Of a stretch of DNA of 64,000 nt, positions 9,100 to 21,397 are shown piece by piece. Below the pieces are notes generated by a model, which searched no databases, was not told the DNA's origin, and saw only the letters and a program-made list of their open reading frames with translations. The stretch comes from Dysidea avara. Its lineage: Eukaryota > Porifera > Demospongiae > Dictyoceratida > Dysideidae. Each line of letters begins with the position of its first letter. The first letter of the stretch is position 1. The translations under genes were made by a program, and so were the position numbers. The stretch covers positions 1 to 64,000 of the forward strand of contig NC_089276.1 of assembly GCF_963678975.1 (NCBI RefSeq). Direction: 5' to 3'.

Positions 9100-10514
9100 A
9101 AACAACATTGAGCTACTAAAGAAATACAATCTTTGTTACTATACAGCTACCAAGCTCATGCTCAACAACTGACTAATGCATCTGTGCAATATGGTTCCTT
9201 TGCCACTTCAGCTGAGCACAATTGAATGTCTCCACTGTTTGGAGCCTATGGGACGAGCCCTTATTTTACTGTATTATAACCCTAACCCTATGTACTGTAT
9301 GTACTGTATGTACTGTATGTATATGTGTATGCATATAAAACTGAATAATTTTTTTGTATGTAGAAAAGTTTGAAAGGCCATAACTCGGTCATCTTTGATC
9401 CGATGACTTGAAACTACGTATCAAACAACTCAGCTCGATGAGCCGAATCAGATGATGTGTAGAAAAGTGGGTGTCGATTGTTGAGGACGTATGGAACCCC
9501 CTTGTAACATTGATAGGTGCACAATATTAAGGCTCTTCAAAAAGGGGGAGGGTTCCATGGAACCCTTTGAACCCCACTGGACTGCATTTAGAAGGATTAA
9601 AGTCATAAACTGGGGCTTAACATTGATAGCTAGGTGCAGATGAGCTGCTGCCAAGTTTTTCTCAAATTCAGTACACCAAAATCAGTCAAATAAATACTCA
9701 TTACAAACAATGATAGTGACACTCAATTCACCTCCTTTTTTAATTGCAAAACCAAAACTGCTACCCCAGCAGAATATGCACCTCCAAAAATAATTACCGT
9801 AGCTATTGCATTACTTCTAAAGGCTTTAGATTTCAAAGACCTAAATGGAAAGATTTAACGGTAAAACATTGATTATTTGCTATGAAATGTAACTGTTAGA
9901 CACCTATACTGAAGTTGCAATTACCATGTTCCAGAGTGGAACCCCTTTTGAAAGTCTGGATCTGTACCCTGAAATGATAATGTTTAATAGTGAAATATTG
10001 CTGTGAAATACTATAGTGTAGATCGTAGCTGTGCTTCAGGCTCAGAGTGGAACCCCCTATACAAAATTAAAAGTTAATCTGGCAATTACTGGGGTATTTT
10101 ATCAAGAAAATTAATAAAGAGACAGAACAATAATTGTAAGGGGTTCTCTTAGCAACCATACATATAGAAAATGACAGCCATTGTATAACAAAAAGCAATA
10201 CTTAATGAGACATGAACTATGATGACTGGTCAATTGTTTTCGTGTGAACAAGCACCTGATGATGTCACCAATGAAGATGCCATTGGTGATGATGATGATG
10301 CCACTGATGACGATGATGTGGTTACATCATTATCTTTCCTCAGTTGTAACCTGTAGGGGATGGGGAATTACATGATATAACCAAGTAATATGAAGTAGAA
10401 GAAAAGAATTGGAATTTTTAAGTTGGATTAGGGATCAAAGATAACATGTAGTGAAACAAGGAAGGTCGCAGATAAACTAGTGGGTTAGGGATTTAATGTC
10501 TACTAGTATATTAT
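9100..10514. other. Intergenic, repeat-derived, no gene seen
   Basis: Includes CCCTAACCCTA at 9278-9290 followed by a short GTACTGTAT tandem (9290-9325). GGTTCCATGGAACCCTTTGAACCC at 9552-9575 is shared, in two blocks, with the transposon end at 62.7 kb, and a GATGATGCC trinucleotide-like patch lies near 10260-10320. Sequence at 10390-10490 recurs near 16.44, 18.37 and 19.53 kb (ATTAGGGATCAAAG core), so it is part of a dispersed repeat. Confidence 0.5.
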
Positions 10515-10801
10515 ACTAGTGTAAAAATAAAAATAAAGCATGAGAATAGAGGTCGCTGAAAAATGGAAAGAAACAAGAGTCAAACAAGCCAGTATGTTAA
10601 ACAAAGATCTCTATTTGGACTCAATTCAGAAGCATTCTATTTATGGAAACTGCTGTTATTTTTCCTTAGTCTCCATATCCATTGAGTACGAATAGAGATT
10701 TCTGTGTGTCAACATGCTGGCTTGTTTGACTCCTGTTTCTCTTTTTTCAGCGATCTCTATATTCTCATGTTTTAATTCTTAAAAGTTATTTTTACACTAG
10801 T
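10515..10801. mobile_element. Fold-back element, 287 bp
   Basis: ACTAGTGTAAAAATAA at the left end and its complement at the right, with CATGAGAATAGAGGTCGCTG and CAAACAAGCCAGTATGTTAA blocks mirrored on each side of a centre near 10655. No coding. A non-autonomous inverted-repeat transposon. Confidence 0.8.
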
Positions 10802-12885
10802 TTGTTTACTTTTTATAAATCCATTTATGGATAGTAACATGATAATACGAGGTGCTGTGGTTAAAATATAGGTAATGATTTCCAAATGAACATGTTTATG
10901 TCAATGTGAATAGATTGGATACTTATTAACACATTAACACGTTGGTTACCCTTGCAGAGACTTAAGTCAGAAGATCAATGGGGTGAAGTGAACCTTCGCT
11001 TGAAAGTGGGTGTTAACAATATGCATTTAAAAATAGGTAATGGATATGAAGAAAGACATAGGAAGGTAGATTTTATCCCCAAAAAGTACTCCCATTCTGC
11101 TCTAGCCTGGAAAAAGAAGATAAACAAAATGGCTCAAAATGGCAGATTTCATTTATTTAAGGTAGCGATAAAGCAATAATGAACACAAGAAGCCATAGCA
11201 AATACATATGACGTAATTTGTGGTAAATTAGCCACTACACCATAATCAAGACTCACGATAGTGAGTCACGAGGCCAAGAAGCACAAAGCGTGCGCCCACA
11301 AAAATAATAAACACGCGACCACTACTGTGAGTCATTTACATGAGGAATCGATTACACAATCTTTTAAAATCCGCATGGCGAAATCTCAGCCTTACTAAAA
11401 GATTCCGCCTCGAAACCAGGGGCATGTAACCTTTGTATAATGAGTAACTACCACATGAAAAGTCAGGCGAATTGTTGGAGTAGTTTGTTCCATCGCCCAC
11501 CCATTTACAATGCATTAATTAAATTATTTATTCAAATGTGCATCGTTCTTTTTTCATTTTCTTCGTCATCGCATCCCATTGGAGCGATTTTCTTTCAACC
11601 ATGAAGTCGTATTGTAAAAAGGCTGCGGCTATCTGGGGCTTTTTACACAATGTATCTGTACATTTAATTTCGCTAAAAGTTGTTCATTAGTTTATGAGAT
11701 CGCTTTTGTGCTCTTTGAAGATTCAAACTTGCCGCCATGACGTCGAGGTGTGAGGCGCCCGCCTCAATTCCCAAACCCAACCAAACAGTATAGAAGTGGG
11801 CAAGGTCATTAGCCATAGCGAGCTGGCTGATTTGATAGACATTGTGCTGTCAACTCTTGGTTTAATTGTGAGTCCAGTCACTGATTTGTTTTAAATTCGC
11901 CACGGTATGCCTCCACTGACTCGTTATAGCATGACTCTGGCCCATGCAAGGCCATACATAGCTATAGCCAGCTGTTTCATACCCACAGTTGAAGTAACTT
12001 ACTGCTACATTACCCGTGCACGTCTTTAATCCCGCCCCAGCCCTTCAGTGCCTCTGAAACTTCAGTGTTCACTTAAAAAGCCAGCATCAGCGCATCACCT
12101 TTCAGCACTTAACCCACAATTATAGAAACTCTTTAATGATAGCATGATATATTGTAATAGTAAACATTTACATTATGATAATCTCATAAAATTAAAAAAA
12201 TGACTACAATAGCACAAGAAGCCAGATACACTAGTGTTTGGCTATGAAGTACCACCAAGAGTTTCATAATATAGTAGTGGGATCTTGGTATGTTTATACC
12301 ACTTATTAATTTTTCTTCACCATTTGCGTAATTTGTCCATTGACCATAAACTCACCCGCCAACAGTCACAACATCAGTATCCACCCTGCATATACAGAAA
12401 GGGATACAGTATGGTAAGGCACAGCTAACTATAAAATTTAATTCCACTATTATGATTATTGTTAAAGTGAGCATCCCACATAGCCATTCCCAAGATGTAT
12501 TCAGCATACTGCAACAGTTGATGACCAATTTTGGAATATATTACTTGACTTATTTTGTGGTTCTCACCTACATTGTTGACATAACAATTTTTGTTGCTAG
12601 GACATAAACTAGGAGGGACTAATGGTTATAGCATAATGGTAAACAAGTCAAAGGAAATTTTAATAAACTAGCAGTGATTGAATAGTTGATAGATAAAAGT
12701 AGCTAGCAGTGATTGGATAGTTGATAGATAAAAGTAGAAGACAATTAGTTTTTCAGTCCTGATTGTTTGAGAATAAGCACATTAGCTGCTATAAGCATGA
12801 AAAAAGCAAGACAGACTAAATTTTAACATAAGGTTTATGATGCAAACTCATTGTGCACCTACCAATGTGTTACCCCACCACCCCC
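10802..12885. other. Intergenic; a CpG-richer zone at 11230-11780 may be a promoter
   Basis: Most is AT-rich without coding signals. A zone around 11230-11780 is richer in CpG. It contains GCCGCCATGACG at 11731-11742, a strong Kozak context, but that frame stops after 18 codons unless a splice donor (GAG|GTGTGAG) is used. Downstream, a frame reading GKVISHSELADLIDIVLSTL ends at a GTGAGT near 11870. These could be first exons of an unrecognised gene; I cannot join them with confidence. CACGATAGTGAGTC at 11253 is a dispersed-repeat end also seen at 24.7, 33.3 and 49.4 kb. Confidence 0.35.
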
Positions 12886-13180
12886 CTTGGATGTAAAGCC
12901 TGTAAGTAGGGCTTTACAAGGCGAAACTGCAGCTTCACTATGGGACATTTGACAATCATTCATTAAGCACCCAAGTAGTTTTTCTATGCTATGTCAAATC
13001 CCCCATGTTGCAACTGGAGCCAATGGTGGAGATTTGACACAATAGGTTTGTCCTACCATGGAGCATTTAACATTCGGTTGTGCCCACTATAGCCCTATAT
13101 ATTCCCTAAGGGGTGGGGGGTGGGGGTTAGTAGGGCAATACATTGATATGTGCATTATATATAATATGGTGCATCTACTG
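12886..13180. repeat. Dispersed repeat, copy 1 (GGGCATTTGACAAT family)
   Basis: Shares long blocks with 35775-36015: the CATTTGACAATC, ATTTGACACRATA and CATTTGACATTCGGTTGTG blocks, a G-run, then GGGCAATACATTGAT, in the same order and orientation. Function unknown, probably a transposon fragment. Confidence 0.8.
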
Positions 13181-13740
13181 GGGTAAGTAGGTTAAGCCTG
13201 TACCTTGCGGGCCTAAGCATGTTCCTCTCCTGTTTTGAAAAATAACCTTTTTATTGCCTGCCCCTAACTGGAGTTTACCTGACACCTTCAACATCACAAA
13301 AAGCTATCTAAAATGGTTAATTTAACTTTGACCATTAGTAAACTACAACACTCAACAATTATATCAGAGTATACATAACTCTATATATCTGCCCAGTTAC
13401 TATATAGTAGGGTCCAAGGTTGTCTCAGATCTGCACATATTATCATCACATCAATCGATTGATGCATAGTAATTATGGTATACTGTATGTATGCATTGAG
13501 CTGAGCCCTCAAAAATATCATCTTATTAGTTTTGTAGTATTGATTTACTTGCTAATCATTCAAATGCCTGACACATTATTTATAGCCAAAGATTTCATCA
13601 TACATTAGAGGAAGCCATAAAAGTATATAGCCTTTCCTGAACTGTTGATGGAAGCATTTGTCTGCTCTTAACAACTTTGTTGTCATCACCAAATCTGGTT
13701 GGTTGAAATGTTGAGAAAAAATCTTTCATTTTTAGCTGTT
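13181..13740. other. Intergenic, no gene seen
   Basis: AT-rich, short frames only, no repeat structure recognised. Confidence 0.4.
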
Positions 13741-13753
13741 TTCTCACCAGGGT

Positions 13754-14066
13754 TCAGCTCAACTTGTTCGCGGTCTGACCCACACAGCTGCTAGAACAAG
13801 CCAGCTCGAGGGCCAGCTGCAAGGATCTGGCCCACAAAAGCATATATATATCTAATCCCAGGAAGCTACTATGGCATGGGAGATTTCTGTCTAAAATTAC
13901 GACGATAGTTATATATCCGTTTACAATGGGACTTATACACGAACTTACTTGGCAATTCGCTGGGAGAATAGTGTGATGCATTCAGCGCCTTCATGTCCAT
14001 TCCGAGGCCGGCATACAACAGCAACAACTCGCAGCCAATTCGCCTCCACTTGTTACACACACAGAC
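13754..14066 (-). CDS. Possible exons of an unrecognised gene (minus strand)
   Basis: On the minus strand a frame from about 14066 reads NKWRRIGCELLLLYAGLG and continues through ALNASHYSPSELPS to a strong splice donor (CCAA|GTAAGT at about 13947). A further segment (13754-13815), after an acceptor-like CAG, reads LALELACSSSCVGQ and ends in TGA. The W-R-R-I-G pattern is loosely like the start of a death-fold domain, but this is a guess. Phase between the two pieces was not proven and no start is assigned. It could equally be a non-coding or chance frame. Confidence 0.25.
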
Positions 14067-14477
14067 TAGTTATATCACCAATCCACCGCTTCAGGAAGAA
14101 CCATTAAGATCCTCGACTTTGTCACTATCCCCAGTTCTTACTTTCACGTGAAACATCACGCAAAATATCACGTGAGTCCTTGAGGGAAATATGAACGGTT
14201 TGAATGAGTTTTCTCTTAGCAAGTCACTTTTAGTAGCGCTTCTAAACACTGAAATTGAAGCTTTTGCTACTGATTTAGCTAGCTAATCTGTTGCTGAAGC
14301 TGTTATTATGCATGCATGTATGCAGTGTCTCCTATGATAATAGCCAATCTTCAGTAACTGTATGTTCTCCATTCAACAAAAAGTAGTGATATCCTGTGCC
14401 AAAAACAGCCCAGCTGTAAAAAAGGCGAGGCCAAGAATGCACAAGTACATGTTCATGGAGTAACTACAACCAAAAGA

Positions 14478-14698
14478 CAAGGAGAAAACATCCTGACCAC
14501 CTGGTAGACTCCTGTAAGCGTTTGAGCGTAAATCGGATGGCTGCAGGTTCGAGGCTACCTAGGTCCAGTCATGGATTTTTTCTCCTTTCTCCAACTTTTC
14601 AAACACACCTTAAGTAGTTAAAGTCTAAGTAGCTAAAGTCTTTGAGCAGGCTGTAGGACCAGGTGTCCTACAGACCTTCAGCACGCATTAATAAATAA
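14478..14698 (+). mobile_element. SINE copy 1 (tRNA-like, internal B box)
   Basis: Starts AAGGAGAAAACATCCTGACC and carries GCAGGTTCGAGGC, a good RNA polymerase III B box. It ends in a TAAATAAA-type tail. A body of about 200 bases is nearly identical to copy 2 at 14782. The A box is not obvious. Inserted in the left arm of the surrounding fold-back element. Non-autonomous. Confidence 0.65.
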
Positions 14699-14781
14699 AC
14701 TAGTGTCCATTTGGTTCTACTTGGGGTACTTAGAGATAATGAGTTACTCTCTAGAATTCCTATGGATATAATTACATGAAA

Positions 14782-15028
14782 ATAACAAGGAGAAAACATC
14801 CTGACCACCTGGTAGACTCCTGTAAGCGTTCGAGCGTAAATCGGATGGCTGCAGGTTCGAGGCCACCTAGGTCCAGTCATGGATTTTTTTTTCTTCTCCT
14901 TTCTCCAACTTTTCAAACACACCTTAAGTAGTTAAAGTCTAAGTAGCTAAAGTCTTTGAGCAGGCTGTAGGACCAGGTGTCCTACAGACTTTCAGCACTT
15001 GTGCTGTAAAGCATTAATAAATAAATAA
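14782..15028 (+). mobile_element. SINE copy 2 (tRNA-like, internal B box)
   Basis: Same head, GGTTCGAGGC B box and body as copy 1, with a fuller 3' end (CTGTAAAGCATTAATAAATAAATAAAAC). The tail of repeated TAAA is typical of the recognition end for a partner LINE. Together with copy 1 it forms a direct repeat 304 bases apart. Confidence 0.68.
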
Positions 15029-15558
15029 AACATGATATCAAAATCTGGCCAAGAAAGCATTTACAGTATAGGCACTTTTATGCATTCATTTTCTATATGC
15101 TTCACATTATCACATCCAGCTAGCTATACATGTGTGCTTGCAATATAAACAATACTACTGAGACGATAAAAGATAATTACACTGTATTGTTACCAAAATT
15201 AATTTAACTAAAAATTTATAATTGGTTTCTACTTGGTCATCTTTTTATTTAATATACAGTGCAAAAAGATGGCCAAGTAGAAACCAATTGTAAATTTTTA
15301 GTTAAATTAATTTTGGTAACAATGCAGTGTAATATCTTTTATCATCTCAGTAGTATTGTTTATATTGCAAGCACACATGTACAGCTAGCTGGATGTGATA
15401 TTGTTAAGCATATAGAAAATGAATGCACAAAAGTGCCTATACTGTAAATGCTTTCTTGGCCAGATTTTGATATCATGTCTTTTGGTTACTCCATGAACTT
15501 GTACTTGTACATTCTTGGCCTCGCCTTTTTTTTACAGCTGGGCTGTTTTTGGCACAGG

Positions 15559-16560
15559 TAGACTAGTTACCAAAAGCAGCCACCAGTAACAGGTGAGTTG
15601 TTAGCAAAAACAACAAGCAGCTGCTGTTACACAGTTCAGGTGGAATGTAACTCACCTTTACAATAAATTAACAAACTTGACAACTTGAAAACAAGTACCA
15701 CTAATAACTATTATTTGTTTCGGCTCACCTTACAGCCTGTTACAAACATGGTCTTTTCTTTGTAGATACGGGCTGAACAGCACAGCCAAAACTTCGTGTG
15801 AATGGTAAGCAATAGTGTCTGAATAATTCTACGTATCAGTATATCATATATCCATTCTATGGCTTCTTCGCTTGGTGTGAATGGTGGAACAAGGCTCTCA
15901 TTTGCTTGTAAATGCCATATATTTCGACTTGTACATCGCTTCCACTTATTGATACGTAGGATGATTCTTGTAATAGTATGCTTTCACCATGTGAAGTATT
16001 GGAGTTAAAACTTGAGGTTGTTGAGAGATAACGCGTCTTCTGTGGTCCACTGAGTACCACCGATTTATTGGTTTGAGAGCAGTTCTACGCTTTATACTCT
16101 CTACGAATGACAGATTCCTGTATGTATAGTTTATTTGCATGCAAAATAAGTACTAGCTTTCAAAATTGAGACCATGTTGAGATACAGCAGATTGTTGTCA
16201 AGAATGCGCATTATTGCTTTAGCGCCACCTTAAAAAAGTACTTTTATCAGATGCTTTTGATTTCATCTCTGCTAGTGGACCAAAACTTCTTCCAAGTTAA
16301 CTTTTTAGGTTGAAAGAGATTTCTAATGTGCTATTTAGTTGAGTGTTCTATTAGGATTTAGAAAAAACATAGGCGACCTCTATTATGAACCACTACCATG
16401 GTTCATGATATCTAGCAAACTTCCTTGTTTCATCACTTTTTAGCTATTCTATTGTTTCACTACTTTTACTTCAATCACTGATATTCCTAATTTCTCCTTC
16501 TACTTGTTTGTTTGTTTACCTTTTAATAACATAATTATGACAAATGAACTAGTGCATACC
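15559..16560. other. Intergenic, no gene supported
   Basis: Short overlapping minus-strand frames at 15857-16140 lack recognisable content. Sequence at 16440-16510 belongs to the ATTAGGGATCAAAG dispersed repeat. Confidence 0.4.
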
Positions 16561-17500
16561 ACATTAAAACAAAGAATGGCACCAGAAATACCATAAAATT
16601 TAATTTTGCTTTAGAACGTGTCCCAACAATTATTACATAATGCGTCTACTACACTTTGTTTTCAGCTATGCTCTGCCCATTACACAGAACTACAAAGAAC
16701 AGTACAAGAACTGTCTTTGTAATCAACCCAGTCACTACGGAAAATACAGGCGATAAGCCACAGGGAAGCCGCATCCCGATATCATGAATCAACACTTTGC
16801 GTTGCTAGCGAAAGAACTGGAGGACAAAGGTGAGTCCATAATGTGTGTATTGTACATACTGCGGTTGGCAAAAGGGAAGAAGCAACATCAAACAATGAAG
16901 AAATCAAGCCTGTAACCTTATCCATTGTCGAGTTATGCTTGGCTGGAGGCATCAGTTACGTAGTTAGTCAGCATCTGAAAACTTTTATTGAAGGGTTTGT
17001 GAAGACATTTTTGGGCTTGGCTGTGCCTAACCAATGCTGCCAAGCCGTCATGAAAGGAAATTGAGAGGCTGGTTTTAGGTTTGGCTGGAAAACTTCATGA
17101 TCCCTAATAGGGCTGAAACAAATACTAATACTCGGAGAGTGCTCGTTAAGGATTTGGTACTCGGATAGTAAAATTGGTACTCAAGTACTCGTTAAGATCA
17201 CGTGACCCAGCTCACATGATCTATTTGCCATCAGGGAGTGACACAATGAAGGCTGTAGAGTTTTGATTAGCATATTTTTTTTGTCAGGGACACTAATATC
17301 AGTACTTTAATACGGTGTGTGTATCATTGTTGTTACTTGAAAAGCTGTAAACTGTTTAAAGTTGGTACAAAACATGTCAAATGGGTATGACTACAAATAG
17401 CTAGCAATCGTGACTACTCGATCGTTAACTCTAGAGAGTACTCGAATACTAAAAAACCATGATCGTTTCAGCCCTAATTCCTAATACTGTATAGCGGGTT
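16561..17500 (+). mobile_element. Dispersed repeat family R1 (half-copy) with nested hAT-like MITE
   Basis: Resembles the half-element at 52490-53410: CCGCATC...AAGAATGGCACC, a run ending GAGGACAAAGGTGAGTCC, then AATCAAGCCTGTAACCTTATCC and the GGCTGGTTTTAGG tail. The protein-like fragment of the family (see 47386-47859 and 52700-52880) is recognisable here only in degraded form. The right side is split by the MITE at 17109-17478. Confidence 0.7.
17109..17478. mobile_element. hAT-like MITE with AGGGCTGAAAC ends
   Basis: AGGGCTGAAAC at the left, GTTTCAGCCCT at the right, and inner ACTCG-rich inverted sequence (TACTCGAATAC, GAGTACTCG). The flanks TCCCTAAT and TTCCTAAT resemble an 8-base target duplication with one mismatch. 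Ends of this form and 8-base duplications are typical of hAT elements. No transposase inside. Confidence 0.75.
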
Positions 17501-17824
17501 TTTCTCGCAGACAAATTTACTTGCGAAAATAAAATCATGCAACACTTAATCTCACGAGGTGACAAATTTGCAACATGAAATTCCTTGAGCGGATTTATTA
17601 CTAGCTAAGTGTTCGTGTATGAGATGGAAAGCAGTGAAATTCAAATTTTCTCATGGTAACTGTGTATCTATGCTTGTATCCATGACAAATTGGTGCAGGC
17701 ACCTGAAGTTTGCCAGGAAACGGGTAGAGCAGCCTGTGTTCAGGGACATTTGGTGAAGAAACACGTGTTGTGTAGGGGAACGAGCAACTGATTGAGCCGT
17801 TACAAACCATCAGTAAGTTGTACT

Positions 17825-18440
17825 GTATATTAGGGATCATGGAGATTAAGGTTTATCTGGCCAAAAAATTCACCAAGACACCAGCTTCACAATACCACCT
17901 TGGCAGTATTGGTTAGGTATAACCAAGCCCAAAAGTGCCTTCAGTACAATCTTAAAGGCTTCCAATAAATTGTTACTAAAAAAATTTTTTTAAATTATTC
18001 AGTGTAATTTTCTGCCTACCTGCCTGCCTGCCTGCCCGATGCCTTCAGACAAGCGTAACTTGATAACAGCTAAGGCTATGGGCTTGATTTTTTCCCTGTT
18101 TGACGTCACTTCATCCGGATATGTGTCTTTTGGCATACCGCAGTACGTACTATGCACGCATCATGGACTTACCTTTGTCCCCCTTTGTGTTCCATTTCTT
18201 TTTGCTGACAGCCCCAAGGTGTCAATTTGCAGTAGCACAATGCATGGCTTACCTTAGTACAGTACGTTTGAAAACGGGAATCACCCATATACTGGCCTAA
18301 ACGTAGCTGAAAGCGAAGCGTAACGGCTGCTGCACTTTCGAGACATGCAAAAATCATATTTTCATGAACGTTTAATCTCTAATTCAGTCTTGGTCTTGGG
18401 TATAGACTGAATTGGGGATTCAATGTTCACTAGTATATCT
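17825..18440 (-). mobile_element. Dispersed repeat family R1, copy in reverse orientation
   Basis: Begins TTAGGGATCATGGAG and passes through AACCAAGCCCAAAAGTGCCT and GATGCCTTCAGACAAGCGTAA. On the minus strand it then carries the degraded family frame with the GACAAAGGTAAGTCC donor-like site at about 18170. The same landmarks in the same order occur at 47112-47880. Confidence 0.75.
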
Positions 18441-18539
18441 GCAGGTGTAGGCGACCTCTTTTTCCCCTACTTTCTTTTCTATGAACCCTGCTAATTGAAC
18501 TTAAAATTCCGGGCGCACGCCTGGTTTACTGAAATTGTT

Positions 18540-19080
18540 TCCAAAAAGTGTGTGTTTGTATGTATGTTTGCTTGTATATTTGTTTGTCTTTCCGCACCCA
18601 CGTGAGCAAAACTTTGTTTGCTAAAAACAGCTTTTATGTGAGAAATAAAGGCCATGTAGAGCCTGAATTAAACTTCCGGGCAGGTGAGCTATGGTTTAAG
18701 GCGGTTAATACGATACCGCTCAAATGTAACATCGCAACGTATGGGATGAATACTAGCAAAGGAAACAGGTGCCACGCCCTTTAATTAGTGAGTTTTTTAA
18801 TCACTCACAATTGAGCAGTGCGAGCAAGTGTGACATTACATTTGAGCAGTACAGTACATGCCAGTTTGAAATACGGGTGAAGCGAGTTTATAAGGACGAG
18901 GTGAATGCCTTGCCCAATGGGCTTTACGGACGTCAAACAGCTGAAAAACAACACAGCTGGCCTCCTAGGCTATCGGGTATTTTCTTCGAGTTGAAAAGGG
19001 GGCGTGCTCGTACATACGAAAACGAAAATGAAAAGCAGCTTTGGGTTTTGCTGGAGAATTTATGTAAGAAAGTGCTATAG
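18540..19080 (+). other. Two overlapping unrecognised reading frames, GC-richer patch
   Basis: A 78-codon frame (18548-18784) and a 103-codon frame (18769-19080) follow each other with a 16-base overlap. The first reads HVSKTLFAKNSFYVRNKGHV and onwards; the second ends NEKQLWVLLENLCKKVL. The amino-acid composition is protein-like and the base composition less AT-rich than the surroundings. No domain recognised. Likely a captured or transposon-borne coding fragment; a real gene is not excluded. Confidence 0.25.
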
Positions 19081-19810
19081 ATAAACAATAAAACAGTTAA
19101 GATACTTCTCTACATTATTAGTGGGGTAAAGTGATTTGTTCGAAGTACGCCTCCTTAACAATGTAATTACAGAATTACCAAATAATTAAGAAATATAAAT
19201 TACTAAATTACTTCTATTTTGTATGTAGCAGTTTAGTACACTGTTAATTAATTCCAGTTAGGTTTGTTTGCTGCATGGCACCTGGTTTTTAGAAGTAGCA
19301 CAACATCAACTTGTTTTTCCTTACACTTGTGTAAACAAGCACCTTGTCGAATGTTCCAACACAACAGTTTTACAAGTGCTAAAAACCTTACAATAAACAA
19401 AACTCCATGTGATAAAATATGTTGCTAATTTTAATATTGCAAAGTGCCAAAAAATGCGAGATTAAAGTCCTCGCAATAAAAACCCGCTACACGGTATCAT
19501 ACAGTATGGTAGTACTGTATATTAGGGACTGAATTAGGGATTAAATGTCCACTAGTATACGTATCTGCAGGTATAGGCAACCTTCCTTGTCTCATCATTT
19601 TTTAGTTAGCCCTTTGTTTCACTACTTTTAATTATTTGATCCCTAATCAAACTTAAAATTCCTTCTACTTCTACAGTACTACCGTACTGTTGTTAATTGA
19701 TGTATGCACAATCTTTGCAATAGACTACCAAACTAACTGAAAAAAGAAAGTAGTTCAACCACAAATTATGCAATCCATCTGTATTAAGGCCCACACACAC
19801 AGTGAGGAAC
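19081..19810. other. Intergenic, repeat fragments
   Basis: 19525-19680 is another copy of the ATTAGGG/CACTAGTATA dispersed repeat (compare 18372-18520 and 10390-10490). No gene seen. Confidence 0.45.
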
Positions 19811-21090
19811 TCACAAACTCTTTAAGGTGTTCTGTGTCATCTGACGCTGCAACACAACAGGGACACTACACCGCCTCTTCTCCAAGTCCTGTTGTTGATA
19901 GGAGTACACCTTGTGAGGTAAGGCAGTAATAGATACACTGTGTTCCAGGGCTTGGTGAGGATTGCTGCTACTGGTAACCACTGAATGTGTCACTGGGCTA
20001 CTTGCATACTTCTTGTGCTCCACCCTAAAACAATAGTAACATGGTAAACATGGTAACATGATGATAACCATGTTAACATGAAAACACATCAGATGAGTTT
20101 GGTCATATGTCATAACTCTATTAACTTATCTTGTCATGTGAAATGTTAAAGTTTTATAAGTTTGTAACAAGTAACTAGTTACTATGTAATGACCCCAATT
20201 CTGGGCTTACATTGCTATCTTATCCTACCATGAATTTTGAATGTACCTATGAAATGGTATGATTTGCCATGATGCTACCCCTAGGACTCCATGAATTTCC
20301 TATTGCAAATTTTCATTCATGGGATATTCACAAGATATTCATTGGTCTACTGCAGTTCAAAAAATTCTTGCACGTCAACAAATAGTCACATGCGGTAATC
20401 GTAGTTTGAAGTTTTAAAATGAATCCATTTGGTTGGACGAAATCTTGTGCACATGATTTCACTTGCTATTGTTGTCACGCAAGAACTATTAGAACTGCAG
20501 TATGAAAACTCATAGACCAATGAGAAGTATGAAAACTCATACATAGACCAGTGAATATTCCATGAATGAACACTTTTCATAAGAATTTCATGGAGTCCTA
20601 CAAATTAAATTCATGGTGGTAACATGAGTACTTCATGTTCATGGCAAATGATAGCAATTTCATTGCCAATTTATTATATACATCACATGTACATCACATG
20701 TAACTAGTTATTTTCTGTACAAAAACCTCACTACATTCTTTGACTGATGGTTAGTTAAAAAGTGTCGACATGTTGTACCATTAATTTCTCAAGGCACAAT
20801 TTAGTATTAATTGTAATTGCCAGTGTAGTATGAGTCCATCAGAGCACATACCATCACCCTCCAACATTGTACCCACAGTGGAAGCCTTCAAACCTATCTG
20901 TAGACCATAATCACCTACACTAGCCCAATAGCAACACTAGGTCATAGCTTCAACTTCCCTTGTGGTCCTCTAATGATTAGTATATTACCTCTTCTGGTGG
21001 GTATAAACTTCGACTTCCTTATCACTGAACACTGGATGCTGACTGAAAAGCTGGTAACTTTCTAGAAGCTCAAACTTCAACTTTTCCATA
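19811..21090 (-). CDS. Unrecognised gene, two joined exons (3' part)
   Basis: Exon at 20989-21090: acceptor CATACAG, then ATG at 21089 (MEKLKFELLESYQLF...), ending AAGAG|GTAATA in phase 2. Exon at 19811-20026: acceptor TTGTTTTAG, continuing in the same phase (R-VEHKKYASSPV...) through a Ser/Gln-rich tail, and ending LKSL at TGA 19811-19813. The joined frame from the ATG gives 104 aa, hydrophilic, with helical segments and no membrane segment or signal peptide. The agreement of phase and the good splice sites are the evidence that it is real. The first exon has an acceptor, so there is at least one upstream exon (untranslated or coding) that I did not find. The TGA lies within TTTGTGAGTT, so a donor there could extend the protein. 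I do not recognise the family. Confidence 0.5.
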
Positions 21091-21397
21091 CTGTATGGTA
21101 CTAGATTGGCAGGTGGTAACCATTAATTACAACATAAACTTTCTCACATAATCACTGAAAAACACTAGCGTGGAACACTCGATGCAATGACTCAGTCAAG
21201 GGTCACTGAATATAGAAGGCTGGAAAAATATAGTGAGCTAAGACTTTACAATTGAATGAAGAGTTCCTCGTGTGTAAATAATCATAATTTCATTTCATTG
21301 TGGATCACTTGAACAACTTAACTAATAAATAATGCTTTCCTGACATAGCTAATGAGACATTTCACTTGGAAAGTAGAAGTGTGTGATTATCTAGACT

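Larger units (their letters stand above)
14393..15558. mobile_element. Fold-back transposon (CCTGTGCCAAAAACAGCC ends) interrupted by SINEs
   Basis: The first 18 bases are the exact reverse complement of the last 18. The arms then match for about 270 bases each (AGGCGAGGCCAAGAATG, CATGATATCAAAATCTGGCC, CCAAGTAGAAACCAATT and others) around a centre near 15245. The left arm is broken between about 14477 and 15028 by two SINE copies; the right arm is continuous, which fixes the insertion site. The inner CAGCTGTAAAAAA motif next to the end is shared with the fold-back elements at 21955, 30520 and 51434. Confidence 0.9.

Noticed and set aside
14540..14570. tRNA gene at the GGTTCGAGGC sequence
   Set aside because: No cloverleaf could be drawn; two near-identical copies with TAAA tails mark it as a SINE.
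20830..20900. Middle exon (IGLKASTVGTMLEGD) for the minus-strand gene at 19.8-21.1 kb
   Set aside because: Its phase gives an immediate stop after the upstream exon, while the two flanking exons join in phase without it.
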